Assembly: GCF_041435015.1 (NCBI RefSeq) | Contig: NZ_CP107989.1 | Coordinates: 248,001-312,000, forward strand | Origin: Streptomyces canus | GTDB lineage: Bacteria > Actinomycetota > Actinomycetes > Streptomycetales > Streptomycetaceae | DNA length: 64,000 nt | Direction: 5' to 3' | Part shown: in pieces, positions 1 through 9,009 of the stretch | Layout: each line of letters begins with the position of its first letter | Position numbering within the stretch: the stretch's first letter is position 1 | Notes under the pieces: generated by a model | The model's database searches: none | Told to the model about the DNA's origin: nothing | Seen by the model: only the letters and a program-made list of their open reading frames with translations | Position numbers and translations under genes: made by a program

Positions 1-1092
1 GCGGGCCTCACCGGTGAGCAGGGCCATCCGCCAGCTCCACTGGATCGAGGCGATGGCGGCACAGGTCTCGCAGTAGGCGCGTTCGTTGGGCAGTTCGTAC
101 GGGTCGCCGAAGTCCTCCTCCTCGTGATGGGCGCCGAGGCCGCCGGTGAGATGGGTCTTGGTGGTGGTCATGGCGCGCCACAACCGCTCGGCGGCGGTGC
201 GCAGTTCGGCGTCGCCGGTCTCGGTGGCCAGGTCGGCTGCGGCGGCCAGCAGATACAGCTGTCGTACGGCGTGACCCTCGACGTTCGTCGCCTCGCGCAG
301 CGGGACCCGGTCCTGGCAGTAGGCCGCACCGCCGAGCAGCCCGTGGCCGTAGCGGTCGACGAAGTAGGCGGCCAGGTCGAGGTAACGGCGCTCGCCGGTC
401 TCCCGGTACAGCTCGACCAGGGCGGTCTCGACCTCGGGGTGGCCGTCGATGCCGTCGATGGGCTTGCCGCTGCCGGGCGGCCCGAAGACGGAGTCGATGT
501 GGTCCGCGAACTTCCTTGCCACGTCGAGGAGTTCGCCACTTCCGGTGGCCCGGTGGTGGGCCACTGCCGCCTGGATGAGGTGGCCCGCGCAGTACAGCTC
601 ATGGCCCCAGCGCAGGTCCTGGTAGCGCTCGCCGCCCTTGACCAGCTGGAACCAGGTGTTGAGGTAGCCGTCGGGCTGCTGGGCGCCGGCGACCAGGGCG
701 ACGATCCGGCTGACCTCGGCGGCGAGGTCGTCGTCCGGGGCCAGGTCTCCGTCCGAGGCCGGGTCCCCGTCCGGGACCAGGTCTTCGCCCCGCGCCTGGG
801 CGAGCTGCCAGGCGGCTGCCTCCAGCCACTTGTAGACGTCCGTGTCCACGAAGGGATAGGCGCCCTGGAACTCGCCCGCGGCCGTGCCGGCCGCCAGCCT
901 CAGGTTGTGCAGGTTTCCGGCGGCCTCCAGCAGTGCCGGTCCCTGCGGGATGGAGACATGTGCGTTGCTCGCACGGCGAGCCTGCCAGAACCCCGTATCG
1001 ATGCCGACAGCGGCGGGGCGCAGTGCGGCCCGGCTGTCCGGGCCGAGTCGGACCGGTCCCGTCGCGGGCAGGGCGGAGCGTGTGCGGGGCAT
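1..1092 (-). CDS. GH127 (DUF1680) beta-L-arabinofuranosidase-like protein, partial
   Basis: The first 364 residues of a DUF1680 protein; the C-terminus lies beyond the window edge. The family (glycoside hydrolase 127) releases beta-L-arabinofuranose from plant glycans. Seen: EGHAVRQLYLLAAA, then LTGGLGAHHEEEDFG, then AYCETCAAIAS near residues 339-349. The E-T-C triplet there corresponds to the Glu and metal-binding Cys of characterised GH127 enzymes; the later Cys pair is off the window. The ATG at 1092 is preceded by GGAGAG. An Asp/Gly/Pro-rich insert (about residues 85-105, PDGDP/SDGDL/PDDDL) looks like a small internal duplication. No signal peptide is visible, so it is probably cytoplasmic. 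It is divergent from the LacI gene, which probably controls it. Confidence 0.88.
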   Translation of the reverse strand, partial: MPRTRSALPATGPVRLGPDSRAALRPAAVGIDTGFWQARRASNAHVSIPQGPALLEAAGNLHNLRLAAGTAAGEFQGAYPFVDTDVYKWLEAAAWQLAQARGEDLVPDGDPASDGDLAPDDDLAAEVSRIVALVAGAQQPDGYLNTWFQLVKGGERYQDLRWGHELYCAGHLIQAAVAHHRATGSGELLDVARKFADHIDSVFGPPGSGKPIDGIDGHPEVETALVELYRETGERRYLDLAAYFVDRYGHGLLGGAAYCQDRVPLREATNVEGHAVRQLYLLAAAADLATETGDAELRTAAERLWRAMTTTKTHLTGGLGAHHEEEDFGDPYELPNERAYCETCAAIASIQWSWRMALLTGEAR

Positions 1093-1216
1093 GGCTCTCC
1101 GGTGGTGAGTGGCGGGACAAGACCGGCGTACGGCCGTGACGGGCGCCGTTCGCCAAGGCCCGCTCCCCGTGCACGAGGAGCGTCGAAGGCGGGTGACCGA
1201 CTATCTGGAACCCATT

Positions 1217-1234
1217 TGAGCAATCGTTTTCTCA
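1217..1234. promoter_or_regulatory. Candidate LacI-family operator
   Basis: TGAGCAATCGTTTTCTCA is an 18-bp imperfect palindrome with 14 of 18 symmetric positions and a central CG, the usual form of LacI/GalR operators. It lies between the divergent GH127 gene (start 1092) and lacI-type gene (start 1373), so it could control both. Confidence 0.6.
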
Positions 1235-1372
1235 TCGAGAATGTAGAGGGCAGACCACCTGACAGGTCAAGGGTCGCGCCAGGTGTTTGTTCAACTTTTC
1301 CCCGGACTGGCGCAACGCCGCCGCACCTGTCACGATGTCGGGCGTCTGACTCACCCAGGAAAAGGTTTGCCC

Positions 1373-2395
1373 GTGACTCCTGCTGCTCCAGACTCTCCTC
1401 CGGCCGGGCGGGCCCGGCTCGCCGACGTCGCCGCCCTCGCCGGCGTCAGCGTCGGAACGGCGTCCAAGGCGCTCAACGGCGCCGGACGCATGCGGCCCGA
1501 GACCCGGCAACGAGTGCTGGACGCGGTCGCGCAGCTCGGATTCAGTCCCAACCAGCACGCCCAGAGCCTGCACAGCGGCCGCAGCTGGACGGTCGGCCTC
1601 ATGACCACGGACGGCATCGGCCGCTTCAGTACCCCGGTGCTGCTGGGCGCCGAGGACGCGCTCGGGGCGGGGAAGATCTCCGTCCTGCTGTGCGACACCC
1701 GGGGCGACGCCATCCGGGAGCAGCACCATCTGCAGAACCTCATGGACCGCCGGGTGGACGGCATCATCGTCACCGGCCGCCGCACCGATCCCCGGCCGCC
1801 GCTGCCCGGCGTGGAGGGCATCCCGGTCGTCTACGCCCTGTCCCCCTCCACCAACCCGACCGACACCTCTGTCGTCACCGACGACCGCGGCGGCGCACGC
1901 CTGGCAGTCGAGCATCTCGTGGCCACCGGACGTACCCGGATCGCTCACGTCACCGGCCCGCAGCACCACGCCGCCGCCCGCGAGCGGGCCCGGCACGCCG
2001 TGGAACAACTGCAGGCCGCCGCGCTGGAACCCTCCACCGGGCGAATCCATCACGGCGAGTGGAGCGAGGCGTGGGGCCGCCGGGCCACCGAGGCGGTGCT
2101 GCGCACAGCGCCGGACACGGACGCGTTCTTCTGCGGCAACGACCAGATCGCCCGGGGCGTGACGGACGCCCTGCGTGAGCGCGGGGTGGCGGTGCCGAGC
2201 GACATGGCCGTCGTCGGCTACGACAACTGGGACACCATGGCCCTGGCCAGTCGCCCGCCCCTCACCACCATTGACATGAACCTCTCCGAGATCGGCCGTA
2301 TCGCGGCCCTGGAACTGTTGCGGGCCATCGACACCGAGCCCCGGCCGGGCGCGCACACCGTGCCGTGCCGGCTGGTCGTGCGCGAATCCAGCTGA
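1373..2395 (+). CDS. LacI/GalR-family transcriptional regulator
   Basis: A 340-residue repressor. The N-terminal helix-turn-helix RLADVAALAGVSVGTASKAL and hinge (QHAQSLHSGRSWTVGL) are followed by a periplasmic-binding-protein-like sensor domain (about residues 65-335) with FFCGNDQIARGV and VVGYDNWDTMALASRPPLTT. The GTG at 1373 has AGGAAAAGG upstream and begins just before the HTH; an upstream in-frame GTG at 1283 would add 30 residues without homology. Divergent from the GH127 gene, so a local regulator of arabinoside use is likely; the ligand cannot be read from sequence. Confidence 0.92.
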   Translation: MTPAAPDSPPAGRARLADVAALAGVSVGTASKALNGAGRMRPETRQRVLDAVAQLGFSPNQHAQSLHSGRSWTVGLMTTDGIGRFSTPVLLGAEDALGAGKISVLLCDTRGDAIREQHHLQNLMDRRVDGIIVTGRRTDPRPPLPGVEGIPVVYALSPSTNPTDTSVVTDDRGGARLAVEHLVATGRTRIAHVTGPQHHAAARERARHAVEQLQAAALEPSTGRIHHGEWSEAWGRRATEAVLRTAPDTDAFFCGNDQIARGVTDALRERGVAVPSDMAVVGYDNWDTMALASRPPLTTIDMNLSEIGRIAALELLRAIDTEPRPGAHTVPCRLVVRESS

Positions 2396-2435
2396 ATGCG
2401 GACGCCGGCCCGCGCGGATCCCCGGTTCCGCGTGG

Positions 2436-2459
2436 GGGCGGCCCGGCACCTAGCCGCCC
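2436..2459 (+). terminator. Possible terminator after the LacI gene
   Basis: GGGCGGC and GCCGCCC form a 7-bp stem with a 10-nt loop 40 bp after the lacI-type stop. There is no T-run, as is common in Streptomyces. Confidence 0.4.
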
Positions 2460-2660
2460 TCCCGTCCCGGGCACCGCATGCACCCCAACCGGCTGTCCCG
2501 GCCGCGGCAACCGGGGGCACCGACGGGCCGACGACATGCAGGCGCGAGCGCCGTCCTTCCTGAGCACGTTCATCCGTACGCGCCTGAGCACATCAGCGTG
2601 TACGCCGACAGGCCGCCGAGTTGGACGGCACCTACCGGAGTTGTTGCCTGTTCTGTTGGG

Positions 2661-3014
2661 TCATGAGGGTTCTGCACATTTATCGTCCAGATCGTCCAGG
2701 TCGTCGTAGAAGAGGGGGTTGAACCAGGCGCGGGACGACCTGGGGAGGGCGAGGAGCAGGAGACCGGGCACCACCCCAAAGAAAGCAGTCGCCACAAACC
2801 GGGCCCCGCTGTTGCCCTGCCACAGGCCGAGGACCGTGGCGCCAGGGAAAAGAGCAAAGAGCACCGCGAACAGTGCCCGCGGCTCGCCCGCGCCGATCGC
2901 AACCACGATCCCGAATATGCCAGGGACGAGGGCGAACAGCCCCACCCAGGCGATCATGGCGATGACCGGAGGTGGCGGCTTCCGTTTCCGCGAGGCTGTG
3001 TGAGAAGGCGGCAT
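2661..3014 (-). CDS. Small multi-pass membrane protein, unknown function
   Basis: About 117 residues with a basic N-terminus (SRKRKPPPP), three hydrophobic segments (PVIAMIAWVGLFALVPGIFG; ALFAVLFALFPGATVLGLW; FVATAFFGVVPGLLLLAL) and an acidic C-terminal tail YDDLDDLDDKC. I do not recognise the family. The start is uncertain: ATG at 3014, or a TTG three codons upstream that is better spaced from GGAG. Convergent with the lacI-type gene; no functional hint from neighbours. Confidence 0.6.
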   Translation of the reverse strand: MPPSHTASRKRKPPPPVIAMIAWVGLFALVPGIFGIVVAIGAGEPRALFAVLFALFPGATVLGLWQGNSGARFVATAFFGVVPGLLLLALPRSSRAWFNPLFYDDLDDLDDKCAEPS

Positions 3015-3209
3015 GATGAGCAATATGTGCTCCGGCCCTGGGCCGGTCGAGATCTTCAAGAGACCGTCACAGCCAGACGTCATCCGGGAAGTGACACCCC
3101 TTGGGTTTGTGCGTCGCTCGCCGCCCCGGTGACTCACAGGTCGAACCTCGTGTCTGCCCGGGCGTGGAAATCAGATGACCGCGGCTGCCCTCGTCTTCGA
3201 CAATGACGC

Positions 3210-3959
3210 ATGCTGATTGACCACTGGCCCCTGGTGGGACTGCGTCTGCGTACCCAGCGCCTGGAGCTGCGAATGCCCAGCGAGGATGAGCTTGCCGAGT
3301 TGGGCGAGCTTGCGGCAGAAGGCATCCACGAGCCGGACCGCATGCCCTTCCTCGTGCCCTGGACCGATCTGCCTCCAGCGGACCGGGCGCGCTCGGTGGT
3401 GCAGCACCACTGGTTGCGCAGGGGGAACTGGTCACCTGAGAACTGGGCCCTGAACCTCGTTGTCTTTGAAAATGACCAGGTCGTCGGCTTGCAGACCCTC
3501 GCAGCCCGGGACTTTGCCAAGCTGCGGGAGGTGAGCACCGCCTCCTGGCTCGGGGCACGGTTCCAGCGGCAAGGGATCGGTACCGAGATGCGTGCCGCAG
3601 TGCTGCACCTGGCCTTCGTCGGCCTGAACGCACTCGAGGCGATGTCGGGCGCCTTCGAGGACAACGCCTCCTCGTTCACCGTATCCATGAAACACGGTTA
3701 CGAACTCGACGGTGTCGAGCGGCATGTGGTGCGTGGCCAGCCTGCGATTATGCGGCGGCTGAGGCTGACGCGAGCCCGCTGGGAGATGCACCAGCACGTC
3801 CCGGTCTCGATCGTCGGGCTGTCGTCCTGTCTGCCGATGTTCGGTCGTTCGGACGACAGCCGCGCGGGCCTCCAGGAGGCGGCCTCGTCACCCGGTTGCA
3901 CGACCCCGACAAGCACCAGCTCCTCTCCGCCGGCACCGGGCGGTGCCGTCCCTGCGTGA
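3210..3959 (+). CDS. GNAT-family N-acetyltransferase (RimJ/RimL-like) with unusual C-terminal extension
   Basis: Residues 1-213 match a RimJ/RimL-type GNAT fold: RLRTQRLELRMPSEDEL at the N-terminus, and the acetyl-CoA loop FQRQGIGTEMRAAVLHLAF. Such proteins often end shortly after a motif like LSSCLPMFG, which is at residues 205-213 here. The remaining 36 residues (Ser/Pro/Thr-rich) run antisense to a decayed SulP fragment and look like read-through after loss of the original stop. No clear Shine-Dalgarno precedes the ATG at 3210. Substrate unknown. Confidence 0.75.
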   Translation: MLIDHWPLVGLRLRTQRLELRMPSEDELAELGELAAEGIHEPDRMPFLVPWTDLPPADRARSVVQHHWLRRGNWSPENWALNLVVFENDQVVGLQTLAARDFAKLREVSTASWLGARFQRQGIGTEMRAAVLHLAFVGLNALEAMSGAFEDNASSFTVSMKHGYELDGVERHVVRGQPAIMRRLRLTRARWEMHQHVPVSIVGLSSCLPMFGRSDDSRAGLQEAASSPGCTTPTSTSSSPPAPGGAVPA

Positions 3960-3994
3960 CAGGCGGTGTCGAAATCCAGGCTCTGGCTCTCGTG

Positions 3995-4153
3995 GCCGAT
4001 GATCACGGCGTACACGAGGTCGAGTGCGGGCGTGGCGACGCCGGTGAGGACGAGGATCAGCGCGTCGGAACGGGTGGCCTTGGCCATGGCCCGGAGCGAG
4101 CCGACCTCGACCATCCGGATCGCCGTGACCAGCACGAGGGAGGCAACGGTTCA
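3995..4153 (-). pseudogene. SulP-family transporter remnant
   Basis: The minus strand reads ASLVLVTAIRMVEVG then LRAMAKATRSDALILVLTG then ALDLVYAVIIG, the late transmembrane part of a SulP anion transporter. An in-frame stop sits immediately upstream and the homology ends at IIG, so only about 50 codons remain. It lies just downstream of the intact flavohemoprotein gene. It is clearly different from the intact SulP gene at 37.7 kb, so it is a separate paralogue. Confidence 0.7.
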
Positions 4154-4271
4154 GCTCCGGGTGGCCCAGCGCCGCCAAGGCCTGCCTGATCGGCAGGGGT
4201 GCCGCGGTTCTGGGCGCCTGCGACTACCGGTTCGGCACCGGCCCCGCCCCACCCTTCTGCGGTGCCTGTGC

Positions 4272-5477
4272 TCAGCCTTCCGCGTGGGCCAGCCACAGGT
4301 CGGGGCCGAAGACCTCGTAACGGATGTGGCGGGCGGGGATGCCGGCCTGCAGGAGTTGGGCCCGGACCGTGCGCATGAAGGGCAGTGAGCCGCACAGGTA
4401 GACGTCGGCGTCGGCGGGCAGGTCCAGTCCGTCGAGGTCCATCAGACCGGTGCGGGCGCCGGGTTCGGCGGCGGCGTCCTGTTCGTACCAGAACTCGGCC
4501 CGGGCGTCGGGCAGTCCGCCGACGAGGCAGCGGGTGTCCGCGCGCAGGGCGTGGTCGGCCGGGGAGCGGTCGGCGTGCAGCACCGTGACCGGGCGGGCGG
4601 CTCCGGTCGCCCCGAGGTGTTCGAGCATGCCGACCATCGGGGTGCAGCCGATGCCGGCGGAGACCAGCAGCAGCGGGCTGTCGGCGTCGTCGAGGACCAC
4701 GTCGCCGAACGGGGCGGACAGGGTGAGTTGGTCGCCGGCCCGGACGGTGCGGTGCAGCTGGTTGGACACCTCGCCCTCAGGGGCGTCGGCCACGCTCGCG
4801 ACCCGTTTGACGGTGATACGGCGCAGCTGGTCGCCGGGGGCGCCGGAGAGGCTGTACTGGCGCACCTGGTGTATGCCGTCGGGCATCTTCACGCGGACGC
4901 TGACGTACTGGCCGGCCCTGCCGGAAGGGATCGGGCCGTCGTCGGCCGGGCGCAGCAGGAAGGACACTATGTCGGGGGTTTCCTCCCGCCGCTCGACGAC
5001 CGTCCACTGCCGCCACGGATTGCGGGGATCGACCTGGGCCTCCTGGTACAGGCGGGCCTCCCGGGCGATGAGCGCGCCGGCCATCAGCCAGTACACCTCG
5101 TCCCAGGCGGCGGCGACCTCCGGCGTGACCGCCTCGCCGAGCACGTCGGCAATGGCCCCGAACAGGTACTTGTGGACGATCGTGTACTGGTCCTCGGTGA
5201 CACCCAGTGCGGCGTGCTTGTGGGCGATCCGCGACAGCAGCGCGTCCGGGCGGGCGTCGGGGTCGGCGAGCAGTGCCTGTGCGAAGCCTGCGATGGACCC
5301 GGCCAGAGCACGGCGCTGTTGTCCGCCGGCCTGGTTGCCGCGGTTGAACAGCCCGTCCAGCAGCTCTGGTTGCTCGGCGAACATCGTGTCGTAGAACCGC
5401 GCCGTGATCTCGTCCAGGGCTCCGCCGACGGCGGGCAGGGTGGCACGGACGACGGTGGCCGACTCGGGCGAAAGCAT
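4272..5477 (-). CDS. hmp: Flavohemoprotein / nitric oxide dioxygenase
   Basis: A 401-residue protein with the full three-domain layout: globin (residues 1-140, with HKHAALGV and YTIVHKYLFGAI carrying haem-pocket residues), FAD-binding (PWRQWTVVERREETPDIVSF; RAGQYVSVRV; RQYSLSGAP) and NAD-binding (LLLVSAGIGCTPMVGML; VYLCGSLPFM; YEVFGPD). The family converts NO plus O2 to nitrate in the cytoplasm. A DosR-type box lies 74 bp upstream of the start, which would place it in the island regulon. A degraded paralogue sits at the other end of the island (39.6 kb). Confidence 0.95.
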   Translation of the reverse strand: MLSPESATVVRATLPAVGGALDEITARFYDTMFAEQPELLDGLFNRGNQAGGQQRRALAGSIAGFAQALLADPDARPDALLSRIAHKHAALGVTEDQYTIVHKYLFGAIADVLGEAVTPEVAAAWDEVYWLMAGALIAREARLYQEAQVDPRNPWRQWTVVERREETPDIVSFLLRPADDGPIPSGRAGQYVSVRVKMPDGIHQVRQYSLSGAPGDQLRRITVKRVASVADAPEGEVSNQLHRTVRAGDQLTLSAPFGDVVLDDADSPLLLVSAGIGCTPMVGMLEHLGATGAARPVTVLHADRSPADHALRADTRCLVGGLPDARAEFWYEQDAAAEPGARTGLMDLDGLDLPADADVYLCGSLPFMRTVRAQLLQAGIPARHIRYEVFGPDLWLAHAEG

Positions 5478-5941
5478 GGGTCTCCTCAGCAGATGGGGTG
5501 TGCAAGGGGATTGGTGCTCACCATCGTGGCTTGATCCATGTACGGGGCCGAGGGCCGAATGGCCTTCTCTTTAAGGCCGATCGGCTCGTGTGGATGCGGA
5601 CGCCCCCACCAACGGACGCGTCGGCGGCAACAGGGCCCCGGCCACCTCTCGGTCCGAACGGGCCACGGAGTCGAGCCCGGTTTCCGTGCGGGTCACCGGC
5701 GACCGGATGCGCCAAACACGTCAAGGACAACCGACAGCAACGTGGGGCCGGCACGTCCCTCATCGCGTCCCCGCGCGCCGTGCCGGAAGTGCGTGAAAGA
5801 CGCCGATCGCAAACGCCCTCGTCCCGTCGCGAAGAGGAAACCGTCCCACAACTGCACCGTGCCGCTGAGCGAACACTCACAGTCGCGCTCTCACAGCTGC
5901 CAGCGATCGCAAGGCCCGGTCAGACGGAAGCGGTCTCGCCG
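5478..5941. other. Gap upstream of hmp: operator, no gene
   Basis: 464 bp between hmp and the nitroreductase gene. It carries the hmp-side operator cluster at 5552-5578; I see no convincing coding sequence on either strand. Confidence 0.6.
5552..5565. promoter_or_regulatory. DosR/OsdR-type box (hmp)
   Basis: GGGCCGAATGGCCT matches GGGNC-N4-GNCCC with one mismatch, 74 bp upstream of hmp. An overlapping palindrome GGCCTT-N6-AAGGCC (5561-5578) may be a second site. Confidence 0.55.
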
Positions 5942-6934
5942 TTACACGATGTCCAGAACATCAGCGACCGGGCGGCGGGGCGTGGCCGGACCCCGCGGGC
6001 CGTAGCCGAGACGCAGCACCATCTGCACCTGCCCCGCGCCCGATCCCGGATCGCGGACCAGCAGGCGCAGCTCGGGGGTCTCCAACGCGTGGGAGGTCAG
6101 GGAGGTGGCCAGGTCGGCCAGGGTTGCCTCCAGGAGCACCCGTTCCAGTGCCTGCCCGGCCCGCAGCCAGTCGGCGGGTCCGTCGCCGCGGGTGTTCAGC
6201 AGGGCCAGGTGCGGGGTGTACTCGAAGGTGGTGGTGCCGCGGTCGGCCACCGGCCGGCGCCCGGCGAAGTCCCGCACCGGGGCCTTGCCGTCCCACTTGC
6301 GCGGCCCGAAGGCGTACTCGGGGACACCGTCGACGGCGCTGTCCGCCTCCGGGCCGAGCCGGGTCCAGCGGACGAGGTCCTCGCGGGCGCCGGAGTCCGT
6401 GACATCGCGGCTCTCCGCGTCGCGGACCAGGTCGAGCACCGTCTCGGCATGCCAGGGGCCGGGGAAGAGCAGAGCGGCCGACTCGCGTGCCGCGGCATCC
6501 TGCAGCGTGGTCCGGATGTCCTCGGGGATGTCCTTCTCCGCGAAGGGGTGGCGGCTGGTGTGGCGCTGCCGGATCACCGCATGCAGCCGGGCCAGCTCGT
6601 CGTCCGGCGCGCGCCCGGCCTGCCCGGTCAGATGGACGGCGGCGAGCAGGAGCGGGTCCTGCGCCTCGGGCAGCAGCCGGACGTCGGGGGTGAGGCCCGC
6701 GTGCGCGGCGGAGACGCGCAGGTTGAACAGTGCCGCCCCGCAGCCGATGTGCAGCGCCCGGTTGCCGTGATCGGAGCGTGGCATGGCCCGCTCGAGGTCG
6801 GCGTACAGCAGCAGGAGACGTTCACCGGACAGGAAGCGGAAGCGCCATGGCTGAGCGTTGTGCATGGACGGCGCCGCGGTGGCTTCGGCGACCAGCGTGG
6901 TCACCGTCTTCTCATCGAGCTGTCGCAATGCCAT
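5942..6934 (-). CDS. Acg-type FMN-binding nitroreductase-family protein
   Basis: A 330-residue nitroreductase-fold protein of the Acg group (mycobacterial Rv2032 type, a DosR-regulon member). Seen: EATAAPSMHNAQPWRFRF (FMN-contact region, residues 14-31), HGNRALHIGCGAALFNLR and a C-terminal LRLGYG. Acg proteins bind FMN but often lack NAD(P)H oxidation, and a sequestering or redox role has been proposed. The ATG at 6934 has AGGAGGATGTC directly upstream; an earlier in-frame start would add 27 poorly conserved residues. Convergent context with ldh upstream suggests its own promoter. Confidence 0.88.
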   Translation of the reverse strand: MALRQLDEKTVTTLVAEATAAPSMHNAQPWRFRFLSGERLLLLYADLERAMPRSDHGNRALHIGCGAALFNLRVSAAHAGLTPDVRLLPEAQDPLLLAAVHLTGQAGRAPDDELARLHAVIRQRHTSRHPFAEKDIPEDIRTTLQDAAARESAALLFPGPWHAETVLDLVRDAESRDVTDSGAREDLVRWTRLGPEADSAVDGVPEYAFGPRKWDGKAPVRDFAGRRPVADRGTTTFEYTPHLALLNTRGDGPADWLRAGQALERVLLEATLADLATSLTSHALETPELRLLVRDPGSGAGQVQMVLRLGYGPRGPATPRRPVADVLDIV

Positions 6935-7376
6935 GACATCCTCCTCGCGCGCGCCGGCCGGGACGTGGATCCCACTGACGAGGTATTCCACTGACGCTAG
7001 GCGGACACGCCACACGGCTGTGGCGGTCAGCCCGCACCTGGCCGTCTCATCCCAGTGTCCGCCTCATGGGACCTGCCGGGCGTGCGAAACCCCGAATGCC
7101 GCCCATGCGTCTGCGCGACGCCCCCGGTACCTGGAGTGATCATTCGGTCTCAGGCTCGGGGGGATTTCGGAGGGAGCACGCTGGGCTACGGCCAGACGCC
7201 TGCCCACCGGGCTCTGCACCGTGGGCAGGTGAGCAGACTGCTCTCAGGGCGCGCCGCGCCCCGAGGCCGGGGGTGGGTGCGGACGCAGGGCCCGTGGTCG
7301 GGTTGCCATCCGCGTCGGGTACGGAAGTCTCCCCGATTCCGAACGGCCCGAGCCGTGCACGCACGGGTCCGGCGCC
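6935..7376. other. Gap upstream of the Acg-type gene
   Basis: 442 bp between the Acg-type start and the ldh stop. Apart from one candidate operator (6960-6973) I see no gene or clear hairpin. Confidence 0.5.
6960..6973. promoter_or_regulatory. Possible DosR/OsdR-type box (Acg-type gene)
   Basis: GGGACGTGGATCCC matches the pattern with one mismatch but is only 25 bp from the start codon, closer than the other boxes. Confidence 0.35.
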
Positions 7377-8390
7377 TCAAGCGGCGGGCGACCGGACGAG
7401 CGTGTTGTCACCGCTGCGGCCGGCGACGTAGTCCGCGACATTGGCCACCGTCGTCTCGGCGATCTGGCCGACGGCGTCCCGGGTGAAGTACGCCTGGTGC
7501 GAGGTGACCAGGACGTTGTTGAAGGTCATCAGCCGCGCGAGGCGCTCGTCGGTCATCACTTCCAGGGACTTGTCGAGGAAGAACACGCCGGCCTCCTCCT
7601 CGTACACGTCCAGGCCGACGCCGCTGAGCCGTCCCGCGCGCAGGGTTTCCAGCAGGGCGCCGGTGTCCACGAGGCCGCCGCGGCTGGAGTTGACCAGGAG
7701 CGCGTCGTCCTTCATCAGCCCCAGGGCACGCGCGTCGACGAGGTGGTGGGTGTCCGGCAACAACGGCACGTGCAGGCTGACCAGGTCCGCCTCGGCGAAC
7801 AGCCGCTCCCGTTCGACGTACTGCATGCCCAGGGCCAGGCAGTCCGGGTTCTCGGCGACGTCCCAGCCCAGCAGCCGCATCCCGAAGCCGTGGGCGATCC
7901 GTGCGAACGCGGTCCCGATCTTGCCGGTGCCCACCACACCGGCCGTCCGGCCGTGCAGGTCGCGGCCCATCAGCCCGTCGAGCCGGAAGTCGAACTCCCG
8001 TGTGCGATGCGCGGCGCGCACGATCCGCCGGTCGACGGCGAGCGCCAGCGCCCAGGCGAACTCGGCGACCGAGTAGGGCGAGTAGGACGACACCCGGGCC
8101 ACCGTCAGGCCGAGTTGCCCGGCCGTCGACAGGTCGATGTTGTTGTAGCCGGTGGCCCGTTGGGCGATCATCTTCGTGCCGCCCGTGGCCAGGGCGCGCA
8201 GGACCTCGGCGTCGAGGGTGTCGTTGACGCTGGTGAGCACGATCTCGTGCCCGGACGCGGTGGGGGCGGTGTCCCGGTCGAGGAAAAGTCCCAGACAGCG
8301 CAGTTCATGCCGGCCCGCGAACTCACGTGTGAATGCGCTGTGCAGCAGCGGTTCCTCATCCGCCAGGACGCCGTACGCAATGGCCTCCAC
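7377..8390 (-). CDS. ldhA: D-lactate dehydrogenase (2-hydroxyacid dehydrogenase family)
   Basis: A 337-residue D-isomer-specific 2-hydroxyacid dehydrogenase, LdhA type. The NAD-binding motif GVVGTGKIGTAFARIA is near residue 148; VNSSRGGLVDTGAL carries the substrate-binding Arg; LVTSHQAYFT carries the catalytic His. It would reduce pyruvate to D-lactate to regenerate NAD+ when respiration stops. The GTG at 8390 is preceded by AAGGAGAAAGCAC. It lies 79 bp after the DUF1003 gene in the same direction and may be co-transcribed; I see no box of its own. Confidence 0.88.
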   Translation of the reverse strand: MEAIAYGVLADEEPLLHSAFTREFAGRHELRCLGLFLDRDTAPTASGHEIVLTSVNDTLDAEVLRALATGGTKMIAQRATGYNNIDLSTAGQLGLTVARVSSYSPYSVAEFAWALALAVDRRIVRAAHRTREFDFRLDGLMGRDLHGRTAGVVGTGKIGTAFARIAHGFGMRLLGWDVAENPDCLALGMQYVERERLFAEADLVSLHVPLLPDTHHLVDARALGLMKDDALLVNSSRGGLVDTGALLETLRAGRLSGVGLDVYEEEAGVFFLDKSLEVMTDERLARLMTFNNVLVTSHQAYFTRDAVGQIAETTVANVADYVAGRSGDNTLVRSPAA

Positions 8391-8469
8391 GTGCTTTCTC
8401 CTTCTGTGGTGCTGCGGCCCCGGACGACACCGGGCTGCCCCGGTCTCGTGGTCCGGTGGTGAGCGGGAT

Positions 8470-9009
8470 TCAGAGGTCTTGGGGGTCGACCGGCGTCCCA
8501 CGCTGCTCGAAGTCCATCTCTGCCTTGCTCTGCGCGATGATCTCCTGCACGTGCTGCTCGATCTGCTGAGGGTCGAGGCCCAGTGCCTTTCCTATGTGAA
8601 CCGACCACACCTCGGAGCGCAGGTTGGTCTCGAAGTCCAGATCGGCGCGTACGTTCTCGCGTGCCGCCTGCCGGTTCTGGCTGACCATGACGAACGTCGA
8701 CAGGAAAATCGCTTCCAAGCTGACGATCATGGTGAGCAGCCCGTAGGGATACGGGTCGAAGATCGCTGCCTTCCCGAGCAGGCCCTCGTTCAGCACGATC
8801 CAACCTATGAACCAGAGAGCGTGCAGGTAGACGAACCGCATCGTTCCCGCGAACGAGGTGATCGCGTCGGCGACACGGTCCTGCGAGGTGCGCATCCGTG
8901 CCAGCCGGACCCGCTCGTGGGGAACGCGGACAGCAGCGCTCCCGGGACGGCTCCGGCCCGCGGAAGCGGGGCTGCGCTCATCGGCGGAGCCCGGCTGCAC
9001 GCCCTCCAT
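8470..9009 (-). CDS. DUF1003-type membrane protein
   Basis: 179 residues. The core DRVADAITSFAGTMRFVYLH leads into two transmembrane segments (ALWFIGWIVLNEGLL and PYGLLTMIVSLEAIFLSTFV), then SQNRQAARENVRADLDFETN, the usual DUF1003 signature. The cytosolic tail is predicted helical (DPQQIEQHVQEIIAQ). Function unknown. The start ATG at 9009 has AAAGGACGACGG upstream. It precedes ldh by 79 bp and may form a unit with it. Confidence 0.82.
   Translation of the reverse strand: MEGVQPGSADERSPASAGRSRPGSAAVRVPHERVRLARMRTSQDRVADAITSFAGTMRFVYLHALWFIGWIVLNEGLLGKAAIFDPYPYGLLTMIVSLEAIFLSTFVMVSQNRQAARENVRADLDFETNLRSEVWSVHIGKALGLDPQQIEQHVQEIIAQSKAEMDFEQRGTPVDPQDL

Noticed and set aside
124..2178. A 684-codon open frame on the plus strand across the GH127 and LacI genes
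   Set aside because: It is Gly/Val/Arg-rich without domain features, and runs antisense to the clear GH127 frame and out of frame with the LacI gene; a high-GC shadow.
7289..7302. GGGCCCGTGGTCGG as a further operator
   Set aside because: Two mismatches in the second arm and no start codon at a sensible distance.
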